A stretch of DNA of 64,000 nucleotides, from NCBI RefSeq assembly GCF_002374835.1, contig NZ_NWVD01000007.1, positions 62,001 through 126,000 of the forward strand. Reading direction: 5' to 3'. The position numbers and the translations under genes were made by a program. This stretch comes from Sphingomonas ginsenosidimutans. GTDB lineage: Bacteria > Pseudomonadota > Alphaproteobacteria > Sphingomonadales > Sphingomonadaceae. Of the stretch, positions 7,210 to 15,754 are shown piece by piece. Numbering within the stretch: position 1 is the first letter of the stretch; every line of letters starts with the position of its first letter. The notes under the pieces were generated by a model. The model worked only from the letters and a program-made list of their open reading frames with translations. It did not search any database and was not told the DNA's origin.

Positions 7210-8583
7210 ATGACGACCACCTCTGTCGCTTCCGCCGTCGCGCCCCGCCCCGTGGCCATCGTGGTCCTTGCCGCGGGCAAGGGCACCCGGATGAAATCCG
7301 ACCTGCACAAGGTCCTGCACCCGATCGCCGGGCGCCCGATGCTGCTCCACCTGCTGGACAGCGCCGCGGCGCTTGCGCCCGAACGGGTTGTGGCGGTGGT
7401 GGGCGCGGGGCGCGAGCAGGTTGAGGCGGCGGTCGCGCCGCTGAGCGCCGCGATCGCGCATCAGGCCGAACAGCTGGGCACCGGCCATGCGGTAATGCAG
7501 GCGGAGGCGGCGTTGGCGGGGTTCGACGGCGACGTGCTGATCCTGTACGGCGACGTCCCGCTGGTCGGCACCGCGACGATGCGCGCGATGCTGGACCGGC
7601 TGAACGCCGCCGACGCGCCCGCGGTGGTCGTGCTGGGCTTCCGCCCCGCCGATCCGGGCGCTTATGGTCGGGTGATCGTCACGCCGGGCACCGACCGGGT
7701 CGAGCGGATCGTCGAGTTCAAGGATGCCGGCCCGGCCGAGCGGGCGGAGACGCTGTGCAATTCGGGGCTGATGGCGGCGCGTTCGGCGGACCTGTTCGCG
7801 CTGCTGGGGCGGCTGGGCAATGATAATGCGGCGGGCGAATATTATCTGACCGACATCGTCGCGCTGGCCGGCGGCGCCGCCGCGATCGAGGTGTCGGCCG
7901 ATGAGGTGGCCGGCGTCAACAGCCGTGCCGAACTCGCGGGTGTGGAGGCCGCGTGGCAGCAGGCGCGGCGCGCGCGCGCGATGGCGGAGGGCGCGACGCT
8001 GATCGCGCCGGAGACGGTGTGGTTCGCGCACGATACGCAGCTGGGCCGCGACGTCGTGATCGAGCCGAACGTCGTCTTCGGCCCCGGCGTGACCGTGGCC
8101 GACGGCGTGACCATCCATGCGTTCAGCCATCTGGAGGGCGCGCGCGTCGAGCGAGGCGCGGAGCTTGGCCCCTATGCGCGGCTGCGCCCCGGCGCGGTGA
8201 TCGGCGCCAACGCCAAGGTCGGCAATTTCGTGGAGATCAAGAAAGCGACGCTGGGCGCGGGCGCGAAAGCCAACCACCTGTCGTATATCGGCGACGCCGA
8301 TGTGGGGGCGAAGGCGAACATCGGGGCGGGTACGATCACCTGCAACTACGACGGTTTCTTCAAGTATCGCACCGTCATCGGGGAGGGCGCGTTCGTCGGT
8401 TCCAATTCCGCGCTGGTCGCGCCGGTATCGATCGGCAAGGGCGCGATCGTCGGGGCCGGTTCGGTGGTTGTCCGGGATGTTACCGATGATTCACTTGCCG
8501 TGGCGCGCGGCCGGCAGGAAGAGCGCGGTGGTTGGGCGGCACGGTTCCGTGCGGCGATGAAAGCCAAGAAGGACGGCAAGTAA
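7210..8583 (+). CDS. glmU: Bifunctional UDP-GlcNAc pyrophosphorylase / glucosamine-1-phosphate acetyltransferase
   Basis: GlmU carries out the last two steps to UDP-N-acetylglucosamine, the precursor of peptidoglycan and lipid A. The 457-residue product has the uridyltransferase signature LAAGKGTRMKS at about 19-29, followed by the nucleotide-binding segments EQLGTGHAV and ILYGDVPL. The C-terminal half is a left-handed beta helix of hexapeptide repeats with the acetyltransferase motif around NHLSYIGDADVG and NIGAGTITCNYDG. Length is usual for the family. It lies one base upstream of glmS, so the two enzymes that start and finish this pathway are co-transcribed. ATG 7210 is the start nearest the first conserved strand. 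Confidence 0.97.
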   Translation: MTTTSVASAVAPRPVAIVVLAAGKGTRMKSDLHKVLHPIAGRPMLLHLLDSAAALAPERVVAVVGAGREQVEAAVAPLSAAIAHQAEQLGTGHAVMQAEAALAGFDGDVLILYGDVPLVGTATMRAMLDRLNAADAPAVVVLGFRPADPGAYGRVIVTPGTDRVERIVEFKDAGPAERAETLCNSGLMAARSADLFALLGRLGNDNAAGEYYLTDIVALAGGAAAIEVSADEVAGVNSRAELAGVEAAWQQARRARAMAEGATLIAPETVWFAHDTQLGRDVVIEPNVVFGPGVTVADGVTIHAFSHLEGARVERGAELGPYARLRPGAVIGANAKVGNFVEIKKATLGAGAKANHLSYIGDADVGAKANIGAGTITCNYDGFFKYRTVIGEGAFVGSNSALVAPVSIGKGAIVGAGSVVVRDVTDDSLAVARGRQEERGGWAARFRAAMKAKKDGK

Positions 8584-8584
8584 G

Positions 8585-10408
8585 ATGTGCGGCATCGTAG
8601 GCATCCTGGGCACGGACGACGTGGCCGACCGCTTGCTCGACGGGCTGAAGCGGCTGGAATATCGCGGATACGATTCCGCCGGCATCGCCACCGTGGTGGA
8701 CGGCGCGATCGAGCGGCGGCGCGCATCGGGCAAGCTGGTCAACCTGGCCAAGGAACTGACCGCACATCCGCTGCCCGGCACGACCGGGATCGCGCACACG
8801 CGCTGGGCGACGCATGGCGGCCCGACCACCAACAATGCCCACCCCCATGCCACCGGCGAGGTGGCGGTAGTGCACAACGGCATCATCGAGAATTTCAAGG
8901 CGCTGCGCGAGGAATTGCAGGCGCGCGGCCGCACCTTCACGAGCGAAACCGATACCGAGGTGGTCGCGCATCTGGTGAGCGAGAAGGTCGAGGCCGGCCT
9001 GTCGCCCGAAGATGCGGTGCGCGAGGTGCTGCCGCGGTTGCACGGTGCGTTCGCGCTGGCGATCCTGTTCCGCAGCCACCCCGACCTTTTGATCGGCGCG
9101 CGGCTCGGCTCGCCGCTGGTGGTCGGGTACGGCGATGACGAAACATATCTCGGCTCCGACGCGCTCGCGCTGGCGCCGCTGACGCAGCGGATCGCCTATC
9201 TGGAAGAGGGCGACTGGGTGGTGTGCACCCGCGACGGCGCGCAGGTGTACGATCGCGACAACCAGCCGGTCGAGCGGCCCGTAACCATCTCCGGCGTGAC
9301 CGGCGCGCTGATCGACAAGGGCAACCACCGCCACTTCATGCAGAAGGAGATCTACGAACAGCCGATCGTGGTCGCCCAGACGCTGCGCGGCTATCTCCAT
9401 CGCTTCGACGGGCAGGTGGCGCTGCCGATCCCGGATTTCGACCTGTCGGGCATCCGCCGCGTGACGATCGTCGCGTGCGGCACCAGCTTCTACGCCGGGA
9501 TGGTCGCCAAATACTGGTTCGAGCAGTTCGCACGCGTCCCCGTCGACCTGGATGTCGCCAGCGAGTTCCGGTATCGCGCGCCGGTGATGGAGGAGGGCGG
9601 CCTGGCGCTGTTCATCAGCCAGTCGGGCGAGACCGCCGACACGCTGGCCGCGCTGCGCCATGCCAAGTCCGAAAAGCAGACGATTGCGGTCGTCGTCAAC
9701 GTGCCGACCAGCACGATGGCGCGCGAGGCCGACCTGCTGCTGCCGACCCACGCCGGGCCGGAGATCGGCGTCGCTTCCACCAAGGCGTTCACCTGCCAGC
9801 TGGCGGTGCTGGCGGCGCTGGCCGCCAATCTTGCCAAGGCCAAGGGGCGGCTGAGCGAAGCGGAGGAGCGCCAGATCGTCCGCCACCTGGCCGAGGCGCC
9901 CGCCGCGATCAACGGCGCGCTGGCCTATGACGAATCGATCGAGGCGATGGCGGGCACGATCGCCGGTGCGCGCGATGTATTGTACCTGGGGCGCGGCACC
10001 GATTATCCGCTGGCGCTGGAAGGCGCGCTGAAGCTGAAGGAAATCAGCTATATCCATGCCGAAGGCTATGCCGCCGGCGAGATGAAGCACGGCCCGATCG
10101 CGCTGATCGACGAAAGCGTGCCCGTCGTGGTGATCGCCCCGTCCGGCCCGCTGTTCGACAAGACCGTCAGCAACATGCAGGAAGTGCAGGCGCGCGGCGG
10201 CAAGGTCGTCCTGATCAGCGATTATGACGGCGTGGTCGCGGCCGGTGACGGCTGTATCGCGACGATCACCATGCCCAAGGTGCACCCGCTGATCGCGCCG
10301 ATCGTCTATGCGGTGCCGGTGCAGCTGCTGGCTTATCACGTCGCGGTCGCCAAGGGCACCGACGTCGATCAGCCGCGCAACCTGGCGAAAAGTGTCACGG
10401 TGGAGTGA
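8585..10408 (+). CDS. glmS: Glutamine-fructose-6-phosphate aminotransferase (isomerizing)
   Basis: GlmS makes glucosamine-6-phosphate from fructose-6-phosphate and glutamine, the committed step to UDP-GlcNAc. The 607-residue product starts MCGIVGILG; Cys2 is the N-terminal nucleophile of the glutaminase domain after Met removal. Two SIS sugar-isomerase domains follow, with CGTSFYAG and SQSGETADT in the first. The C-terminus DQPRNLAKSVTVE is diagnostic of the family. It follows glmU with one base between them, and only 6 bases separate it from the response regulator. No glmS ribozyme is expected, since that element is known from Gram-positives. Confidence 0.97.
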   Translation: MCGIVGILGTDDVADRLLDGLKRLEYRGYDSAGIATVVDGAIERRRASGKLVNLAKELTAHPLPGTTGIAHTRWATHGGPTTNNAHPHATGEVAVVHNGIIENFKALREELQARGRTFTSETDTEVVAHLVSEKVEAGLSPEDAVREVLPRLHGAFALAILFRSHPDLLIGARLGSPLVVGYGDDETYLGSDALALAPLTQRIAYLEEGDWVVCTRDGAQVYDRDNQPVERPVTISGVTGALIDKGNHRHFMQKEIYEQPIVVAQTLRGYLHRFDGQVALPIPDFDLSGIRRVTIVACGTSFYAGMVAKYWFEQFARVPVDLDVASEFRYRAPVMEEGGLALFISQSGETADTLAALRHAKSEKQTIAVVVNVPTSTMAREADLLLPTHAGPEIGVASTKAFTCQLAVLAALAANLAKAKGRLSEAEERQIVRHLAEAPAAINGALAYDESIEAMAGTIAGARDVLYLGRGTDYPLALEGALKLKEISYIHAEGYAAGEMKHGPIALIDESVPVVVIAPSGPLFDKTVSNMQEVQARGGKVVLISDYDGVVAAGDGCIATITMPKVHPLIAPIVYAVPVQLLAYHVAVAKGTDVDQPRNLAKSVTVE

Positions 10409-10414
10409 TGCGCG

Positions 10415-11089
10415 ATGGACCTGTTGCTTGTCGAGGATGATGCCGATTACGCCGATACGCTACGGTCGGAGCTGACCGCGCTCGACCATCGCGTCGTGGT
10501 GGCGCCGACCGGCCCCGCCGCGCTGGTGGAGGTGGAGCGCGACCGGTTCGACGCGGTGATCCTGGACCGTATGCTGCCGCATCTGGACGGTGCATCGGTG
10601 GTGCGGCGGCTGCGCGACAACGGCCATCGCCTGCCGGTGCTGATGCTGTCCGCGCTGGGCCAGTCGGACCAGAAGATCGACGGGCTGGAATCCGGCGCGG
10701 ACGATTACGTGGTGAAGCCCACGCCGGCGGCGGAGCTGGACGCGCGGATCAAGGCGCTGGTGCGCGCGCGCGCATGGACCGACGACGGTGCCGAGACGCT
10801 GCGCGCGGGCGATATCACGATCAGCCCCGGCCAGTTCCGCGCGTGGCGCGACGGTCGTCCGCTGGACCTGGCCAAGCTGGAGTTCAAGCTGCTGACCGAG
10901 CTGGCGCGGCACGCCGGCAGTTTCCTGACGCGCGCGATGCTGCTCGAGCGGGTGTGGGGCTATGATTTCGAACCGGCCACCAACATCGTCGATGCGCAGG
11001 TGCGGATGCTGCGCCGCAAGCTGACCGCGGACGGCGCCGACGACCCGATCGTGACGAAGCGCGGCATCGGTTACATGCTGCGCGGCTGA
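10415..11089 (+). CDS. OmpR/PhoB-family response regulator
   Basis: A 224-residue two-component regulator. The receiver domain (about 1-115) has acidic residues Asp8 and Asp9, the predicted phosphoacceptor Asp51 in VILDRMLP, and the conserved Lys101 in YVVKP. A winged-helix DNA-binding domain fills about 125-223 and ends with the usual TKRGIGYML segment. It starts 6 bases after glmS and is followed 10 bases later by its likely sensor kinase. The gene position suggests cotranscription with glmUS, but target genes cannot be read from the sequence. It resembles QseB/PmrA-like regulators; I assign no specific name. Confidence 0.92.
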   Translation: MDLLLVEDDADYADTLRSELTALDHRVVVAPTGPAALVEVERDRFDAVILDRMLPHLDGASVVRRLRDNGHRLPVLMLSALGQSDQKIDGLESGADDYVVKPTPAAELDARIKALVRARAWTDDGAETLRAGDITISPGQFRAWRDGRPLDLAKLEFKLLTELARHAGSFLTRAMLLERVWGYDFEPATNIVDAQVRMLRRKLTADGADDPIVTKRGIGYMLRG

Positions 11090-11099
11090 GGCGCGCGCG

Positions 11100-12431
11100 A
11101 TGGCGTCGCTGCGCGCGCTGACCGCCGTGTTCCTGGGCGCGTTCGGCGCGGCGACGGTCGCGACCGGCTATACCACCTATACCGCGACAAGCGGTGCGAT
11201 CGTCCGGCTGGTCGACGAGCGGGTCGAGGCCGTCAGCCGCGTCCTGCTGAGCGAGGCGCGGCCGGGCGATGCGGCGACGATCCTTCAGGGGATCGACGCC
11301 TTCGCCCGGCGGCGCGACAGCGGCGACATTGGTTTCGAGCTGCGCGACGCGCGCGGGCGACGGCTGGGCGGGAACGTGATCGTCGGGCGCGCGCTGCCGA
11401 TCGGCACCTTCGACCTGCGCGAAGGCGACGGGATCGCCGGGCTGACCGCGGGGCGCGCGCTGGTGCGCGACGCAGGCGGTGGGTTGCGGCTGGTGACGAT
11501 CGCGGAGACCGAGCCGATCGACGGGCTGGATGCGGCGCGGCTGCGCATCTACCTGATTGGCTTCGGCGCGATGGTGTTGATCGTGATGGTCGGAACGGGG
11601 GCGTTCGGGCTGCTGGTCCGCCGCCGCATCGCGGAGGTGCGCGCCACCGCCGAGGCGATCATCGATGGCGACATGGCGCGCCGCGTCCCCGTCGACCCGC
11701 GCGGCGGCGTGTTCGCGGCGCAGGCGGTGGCGTTCAACCGGATGCTGGACCGGATCGCGGCGCTGCTGGAAAGCGTGCGCAATGTCAGCAGCGATATCGC
11801 GCACGACCTGCGCACCCCGCTGGCGCGGCTGCACGCGCGGTTGACCCGGCTGGCCGGGCAGGCGAGTTCGGCAGAGATCGCCGACGAGCTGGATGAGGCA
11901 TTGGCGCAATGCGATGAGTTGATGGCGATGTTCGCCGCGATCCTGCGCATCGCCGAGGTGGAAGGCGAGCGCCGCCGCGCCGCCTTCGCCGCCGTCGACC
12001 TGTCCGCGATCGTCACTGAGGTCGCGGAGGCGATGGTGCCGATCGCGACCGAGGGCGACCGGCGGCTAATCGTGGAGGGCGGGGGCGAGGTGCCCCTGCG
12101 CGGCGACGGGCAGCTGTTGAGCCAGGCGGCGTTCAATCTGGTGGAGAATGCGCTGAACCATACCCCGCCGGGAACGACGGTGTGGATCGGCGCCGCGCGA
12201 GCCGGCACGCGCGCGATCCTGTCGGTACGCGATGACGGTCCGGGGATCGCACCGGCCGATCGCGCGGCGGCGCTGCGGCGGTTCGGGCGGCTCGATGCCA
12301 GCCGGCACCAGCCGGGCCATGGCCTGGGCCTGCCGCTGATCGATGCGGTCGCGCGGCTGCATCGCGGCACGCTCACGCTCGCGGATGGTGCGCCGGGGCT
12401 GATCGCGACGCTGGACCTGCCGGCGTCCTGA
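11100..12431 (+). CDS. HAMP-domain sensor histidine kinase
   Basis: A 443-residue membrane sensor likely paired with the upstream response regulator. It has an N-terminal transmembrane helix (about 5-30), a periplasmic sensor of about 120 residues, a second helix (about 148-172), a HAMP linker, and a HisKA domain with SSDIAHDLRTPLARL, where His235 is the predicted phosphorylation site. The ATPase domain shows NLVENALNHTP, DDGPGIAP and GHGLGLPL. The signal is unknown. The gene ends just before a strong hairpin (12439-12472). Confidence 0.92.
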   Translation: MASLRALTAVFLGAFGAATVATGYTTYTATSGAIVRLVDERVEAVSRVLLSEARPGDAATILQGIDAFARRRDSGDIGFELRDARGRRLGGNVIVGRALPIGTFDLREGDGIAGLTAGRALVRDAGGGLRLVTIAETEPIDGLDAARLRIYLIGFGAMVLIVMVGTGAFGLLVRRRIAEVRATAEAIIDGDMARRVPVDPRGGVFAAQAVAFNRMLDRIAALLESVRNVSSDIAHDLRTPLARLHARLTRLAGQASSAEIADELDEALAQCDELMAMFAAILRIAEVEGERRRAAFAAVDLSAIVTEVAEAMVPIATEGDRRLIVEGGGEVPLRGDGQLLSQAAFNLVENALNHTPPGTTVWIGAARAGTRAILSVRDDGPGIAPADRAAALRRFGRLDASRHQPGHGLGLPLIDAVARLHRGTLTLADGAPGLIATLDLPAS

Positions 12432-12438
12432 CGTGCAA

Positions 12439-12472
12439 AAGGGGCCCGGTCCGCCGCCGGACCGGGCCCCTT
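12439..12472. terminator. Bidirectional rho-independent terminator
   Basis: A perfect 15-base inverted repeat, AAGGGGCCCGGTCCG at 12439-12453 and its complement at 12458-12472, encloses a 4-base loop. It lies between the convergent histidine kinase gene and TonB receptor gene. An A-run precedes the left arm (so Us follow on the minus strand), whereas only two Ts follow on the plus strand, so termination of the minus-strand transcript should be stronger. Confidence 0.85.
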
Positions 12473-12481
12473 CGTGATCGC

Positions 12482-14956
12482 CTAGAAGTTCAGCGTGCCT
12501 TCGACGCCGAAGGTGCGCGGCGGGTTGAAATTGGCGTAGTCGCCGAGCACCCCGCCGTAGTTCAGCGACCCGTCGTTGTTGACGGTCGGCACCGAATTGG
12601 CGGCCGAACGACGGTAGATGTAGCTTTCGTTCAGCAGGTTGCGGCTCCACAGCGACACGGTCAGCCGCTGGCCGTTGTCGTTCATCGGAATGTCCGCCAG
12701 CGCGATGCGGCCGTTCATGACGAAGCTCTTGTCGGTGCGCGTCGTCTCGTTCTGGAAGCTGTAGACCGGGTCGGCGTAATTGCCGTCCAGGTGGAAGCGC
12801 AGCCGCATGTCGCCGCTGCCGACCGGCACTTCGTAATCGGCGAAGGCGGAGCCGGCGTTGCGCGGCGTGAACACGACGAACACCTGCGTCAGCGGGCTGC
12901 CCGGCAGCAGCGTGTTCGGCGTCGCTGGCACCTTGGTATAGGTGTAGGCGTAGGACGCGCCCAGCGTCAGCCCCTCGGCCGCCTTGACGGTCAGGTCGGC
13001 CTCCAGCCCGCGGATTTTCGAGGTGCCCGGGGCGTTGCGCGTGTTCTCGGTATGCTTGGTATAGTTCGGGTTCGCGGTACGCCCGTCCGCCAGGAACGGA
13101 TTGGTATCGACGAAGTCGAAGTCGATCTGCGTCCCCGTGCGGTCCATGATATAGCCCGCCAGGTTCAGGCGGACGTGCCGGTCGAGCAGGTCCATCTTGG
13201 CGCCGACTTCGTACGACTTCACCGCTTCCGGACCGAAGGCGCCGAAGTCGCTCGACCGCGCATTGGCGCCGCCGGCGCGGTAGCCGGTGGCGTATTTGGC
13301 GTAGAGATTGACGTTCGGCGCGGCATCGAACGCCACCGTCGCCATCGGATCGAAGCGGCTGTTGTCATAGGTGAAGGTGTACGGCGTCGCGACGCCGGAA
13401 ATCATCGTCAGCGCGCCGCGGCGCTTGTCCTTGGTATAGCGGCCGCCAAGCGTGATGTGGACGACGTCGAGCGGCGAATACGTCGCCTGCCCGAACGCGG
13501 CATAGCTGTGCGCGACGGCGTTGCTGTCACGCTGGCGCAGCCAGTTGGCCATGTTCCACGTCTGCGCATCGTTGATCGTGAAGCCGGTGCCGGTCGCGTT
13601 CCACTTGTTGGTGGTGGGCGTCGCCGCGAATTCACGTGCACGCTCGGTGAAATAATAGAGACCGACCGCGTAATCGAGCTGTGCCGCGCTGCCGACCGCC
13701 TGGAATTCCTGGCTGAACTGTGTCTGGCGCAGATACGACAGGCTGTAGCGGCTGAAATTGGTGTTCGGCGCGAAGATCGAGCGGTGCGCGCCGCCCGAAT
13801 TGTCCCACTGGTCGGTGGTCACGCCGCGCCATGCGGTGATCGAGCGCAGCTGGAGGTGCGGGGCGACATCGTACTTCAGCGTCGCGGCGGTGCCGTGCGT
13901 CCGGTCGACGCTGACCTGCTGCGGCACGCCGATGTCGGCGTCGGACATGCGGTTGCCGCCGCTGACCGTCACCAGCGGCGACAGCGGCGCGATGCACGGG
14001 TTGGTGGTGACGCCGCTGACCTTCACGTTGCAGGCCGCGCCGTTGAAGGTGAGCACGTTGGCGGCATTGTACGCACCGACGTTGTAGCCGTTGGGATTGT
14101 AGGTGACGAGTTGGCTGTAGAAGGGCGTGTTCTCGTCCTTCGCCTGATCGTAGGAGATTTCGGCGGAGACGCCGTCGACCGGTTTCCACAAGGCGGTGAT
14201 TCGGCCGCCGACGCGCTGATACTGGTTCCAGCCGGCCTGCCCGCTCAGCGGGTTGCGGGTGGTCGGATCCTGATGCTGGACAACGCCGTCCAGCTTGACC
14301 GCGACGTTGTGGACCTCCGGCAGGTCTAGGTGCAGTTCGCCGTTATAGCTGCCGTAATTGCCCACGCCGGCGACCGCGCGACCGCCGAATTCGCCCGACG
14401 GTCCCTTGGTGACGATGCTGAGCGCGCCGCCTTCGGTGTTGCGGCCGAACAGCGTCCCCTGCGGCCCGCGCAGCACCTCGAGCCGGGCGACGTCGAACAG
14501 CGCGGCGTTCAGCCCCTGCGAGCGGCCGAGGTACACGCCGTCGATATAAACACCGACGCCGGTGTCGCGCGCGGTCTGGTTCTGGTCGAACGGCACGATG
14601 CCGCGAATGCCGATGGTCAGCGCCGACTGGCGCGCCTCGAACGTGGCGACGCGCAGCGACGGGACGGTGCCGTCGGCCAGGTCGATCAGGCTCTGGACGT
14701 GGCGGTCCTTGATGACGGTCGGATCGACCACCGAGATGGCGATCGGCGTGCGCTGCAGATTGGTTTCGCGGCGCGTCGCGGTGACGACGATATCGCCAAG
14801 CCCCTGCGCCGGATCGGCGGCGGGCGCCTCGGCGGTCGGGGCCGGTTCGGCAGCGGCAGCGGCGGCGGCGGCGGGCGCGGCCTGTGCCATGGCCGGGATG
14901 GTCAGCGCGGCGATACCCGAAAGCAGACACCAGCGGGTGCGTGCGGAAAACAGCAT
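12482..14956 (-). CDS. TonB-dependent outer-membrane receptor
   Basis: An 824-residue outer-membrane transporter powered by TonB. A signal peptide of about 26 residues ends AMAQA-AP, followed by an Ala/Pro/Glu-rich linker typical of sphingomonads. A TonB-box-like DIVVTA lies at about 54-59, then the plug domain (about 60-190) with GIRGI, VGVYIDGVYLGRS and LRGPQGTLFGRN. The rest is a 22-strand-type barrel ending in the terminal Phe of GTLNF. There is no N-terminal signalling (STN) domain, and no anti-sigma/ECF pair is adjacent. Substrate is unknown; many relatives carry siderophores, vitamin B12, sugars or other compounds. The 239 bases upstream (14957-15195) hold no gene and must contain its promoter. 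Confidence 0.93.
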   Translation of the reverse strand: MLFSARTRWCLLSGIAALTIPAMAQAAPAAAAAAAAEPAPTAEAPAADPAQGLGDIVVTATRRETNLQRTPIAISVVDPTVIKDRHVQSLIDLADGTVPSLRVATFEARQSALTIGIRGIVPFDQNQTARDTGVGVYIDGVYLGRSQGLNAALFDVARLEVLRGPQGTLFGRNTEGGALSIVTKGPSGEFGGRAVAGVGNYGSYNGELHLDLPEVHNVAVKLDGVVQHQDPTTRNPLSGQAGWNQYQRVGGRITALWKPVDGVSAEISYDQAKDENTPFYSQLVTYNPNGYNVGAYNAANVLTFNGAACNVKVSGVTTNPCIAPLSPLVTVSGGNRMSDADIGVPQQVSVDRTHGTAATLKYDVAPHLQLRSITAWRGVTTDQWDNSGGAHRSIFAPNTNFSRYSLSYLRQTQFSQEFQAVGSAAQLDYAVGLYYFTERAREFAATPTTNKWNATGTGFTINDAQTWNMANWLRQRDSNAVAHSYAAFGQATYSPLDVVHITLGGRYTKDKRRGALTMISGVATPYTFTYDNSRFDPMATVAFDAAPNVNLYAKYATGYRAGGANARSSDFGAFGPEAVKSYEVGAKMDLLDRHVRLNLAGYIMDRTGTQIDFDFVDTNPFLADGRTANPNYTKHTENTRNAPGTSKIRGLEADLTVKAAEGLTLGASYAYTYTKVPATPNTLLPGSPLTQVFVVFTPRNAGSAFADYEVPVGSGDMRLRFHLDGNYADPVYSFQNETTRTDKSFVMNGRIALADIPMNDNGQRLTVSLWSRNLLNESYIYRRSAANSVPTVNNDGSLNYGGVLGDYANFNPPRTFGVEGTLNF

Positions 14957-15195
14957 GTTGATTCATTCCCCTTACGGCCATCGGGCCGACAAGGGCGCGC
15001 TAGGTCGATTCGGGGGCAGCGTGATGACGGTTCGATGACAGGCGAAGACCCGCGAACATCATCTGTTTTTCATTTTGATGACGCGAAAGTGATGTGACGT
15101 GCTTGGATAAAAGGATGCCGAGGAGAAGTGATCGACGTATTGGGTGATCTGTTTTTGTGTGGATACCATGACGCGGTGACATCTTTCACGATGCT

Positions 15196-15660
15196 TCACA
15201 CCACGGCTTCGCGGATCGCCTCCATTGCCACGAAGGTGGACGTGTGTGCGACATGGGGCAAGGCGGAAATGCGTTCGCCCAACACCTCGCGATAGCGGCG
15301 GATGTCGGCGGTGCGAACCTTCAGCAGATAATCGAAGCTGCTGGCGATCATGTGGCATTCCTCCACTTCGGGTATCTTCAGCACCGCGCGGCGGAAATCC
15401 TCGAGCGCGGCCTCGCGCGTGTCGGACAGCTTCACTTCGGCGAAGGCGACATGGTCCAGTCCCAGCCGTGCAGGGTCGATCACTGCGCGGAACCCCAGGA
15501 TATAACCATCCGCGATCAACCGCTTGAGCCGAACCTGACACGGCGTCTTCGACAGCCCCACCTGCCGCGCGAGATCGGCAACGGAGAGGCGACCGTCGGC
15601 GCGCAACGCCGCGACGATGCGCAGGTCGAACGGGTCGAGAGGATCGGTCCTGGCGGCCAT
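15196..15660 (-). CDS. Lrp/AsnC-family regulator, probable activator of putA
   Basis: A 154-residue DNA-binding regulator. The N-terminal winged helix-turn-helix spans about 12-60 (LSVADLARQVGLSKTPCQVRLKRL). The C-terminal RAM domain, which binds amino acids and drives oligomer formation, covers about 70-150 with CHMIASSFDYLLKV. It is transcribed divergently from putA with 94 bases between the start codons. This is the classic arrangement for an Lrp-type PutR that senses proline and activates putA, so that is the most likely role. The proline link is inferred from context, not from residues in the protein. Confidence 0.9.
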   Translation of the reverse strand: MAARTDPLDPFDLRIVAALRADGRLSVADLARQVGLSKTPCQVRLKRLIADGYILGFRAVIDPARLGLDHVAFAEVKLSDTREAALEDFRRAVLKIPEVEECHMIASSFDYLLKVRTADIRRYREVLGERISALPHVAHTSTFVAMEAIREAVV

Positions 15661-15754
15661 ATGTACTGCAATCCCGCGTGATTGAAGGTTGATCAGCGCG
15701 ACGACGGGCGTGTTATGGTCTGATCGCCGTGCCGCTTTCTGATAGGGGATCGGC

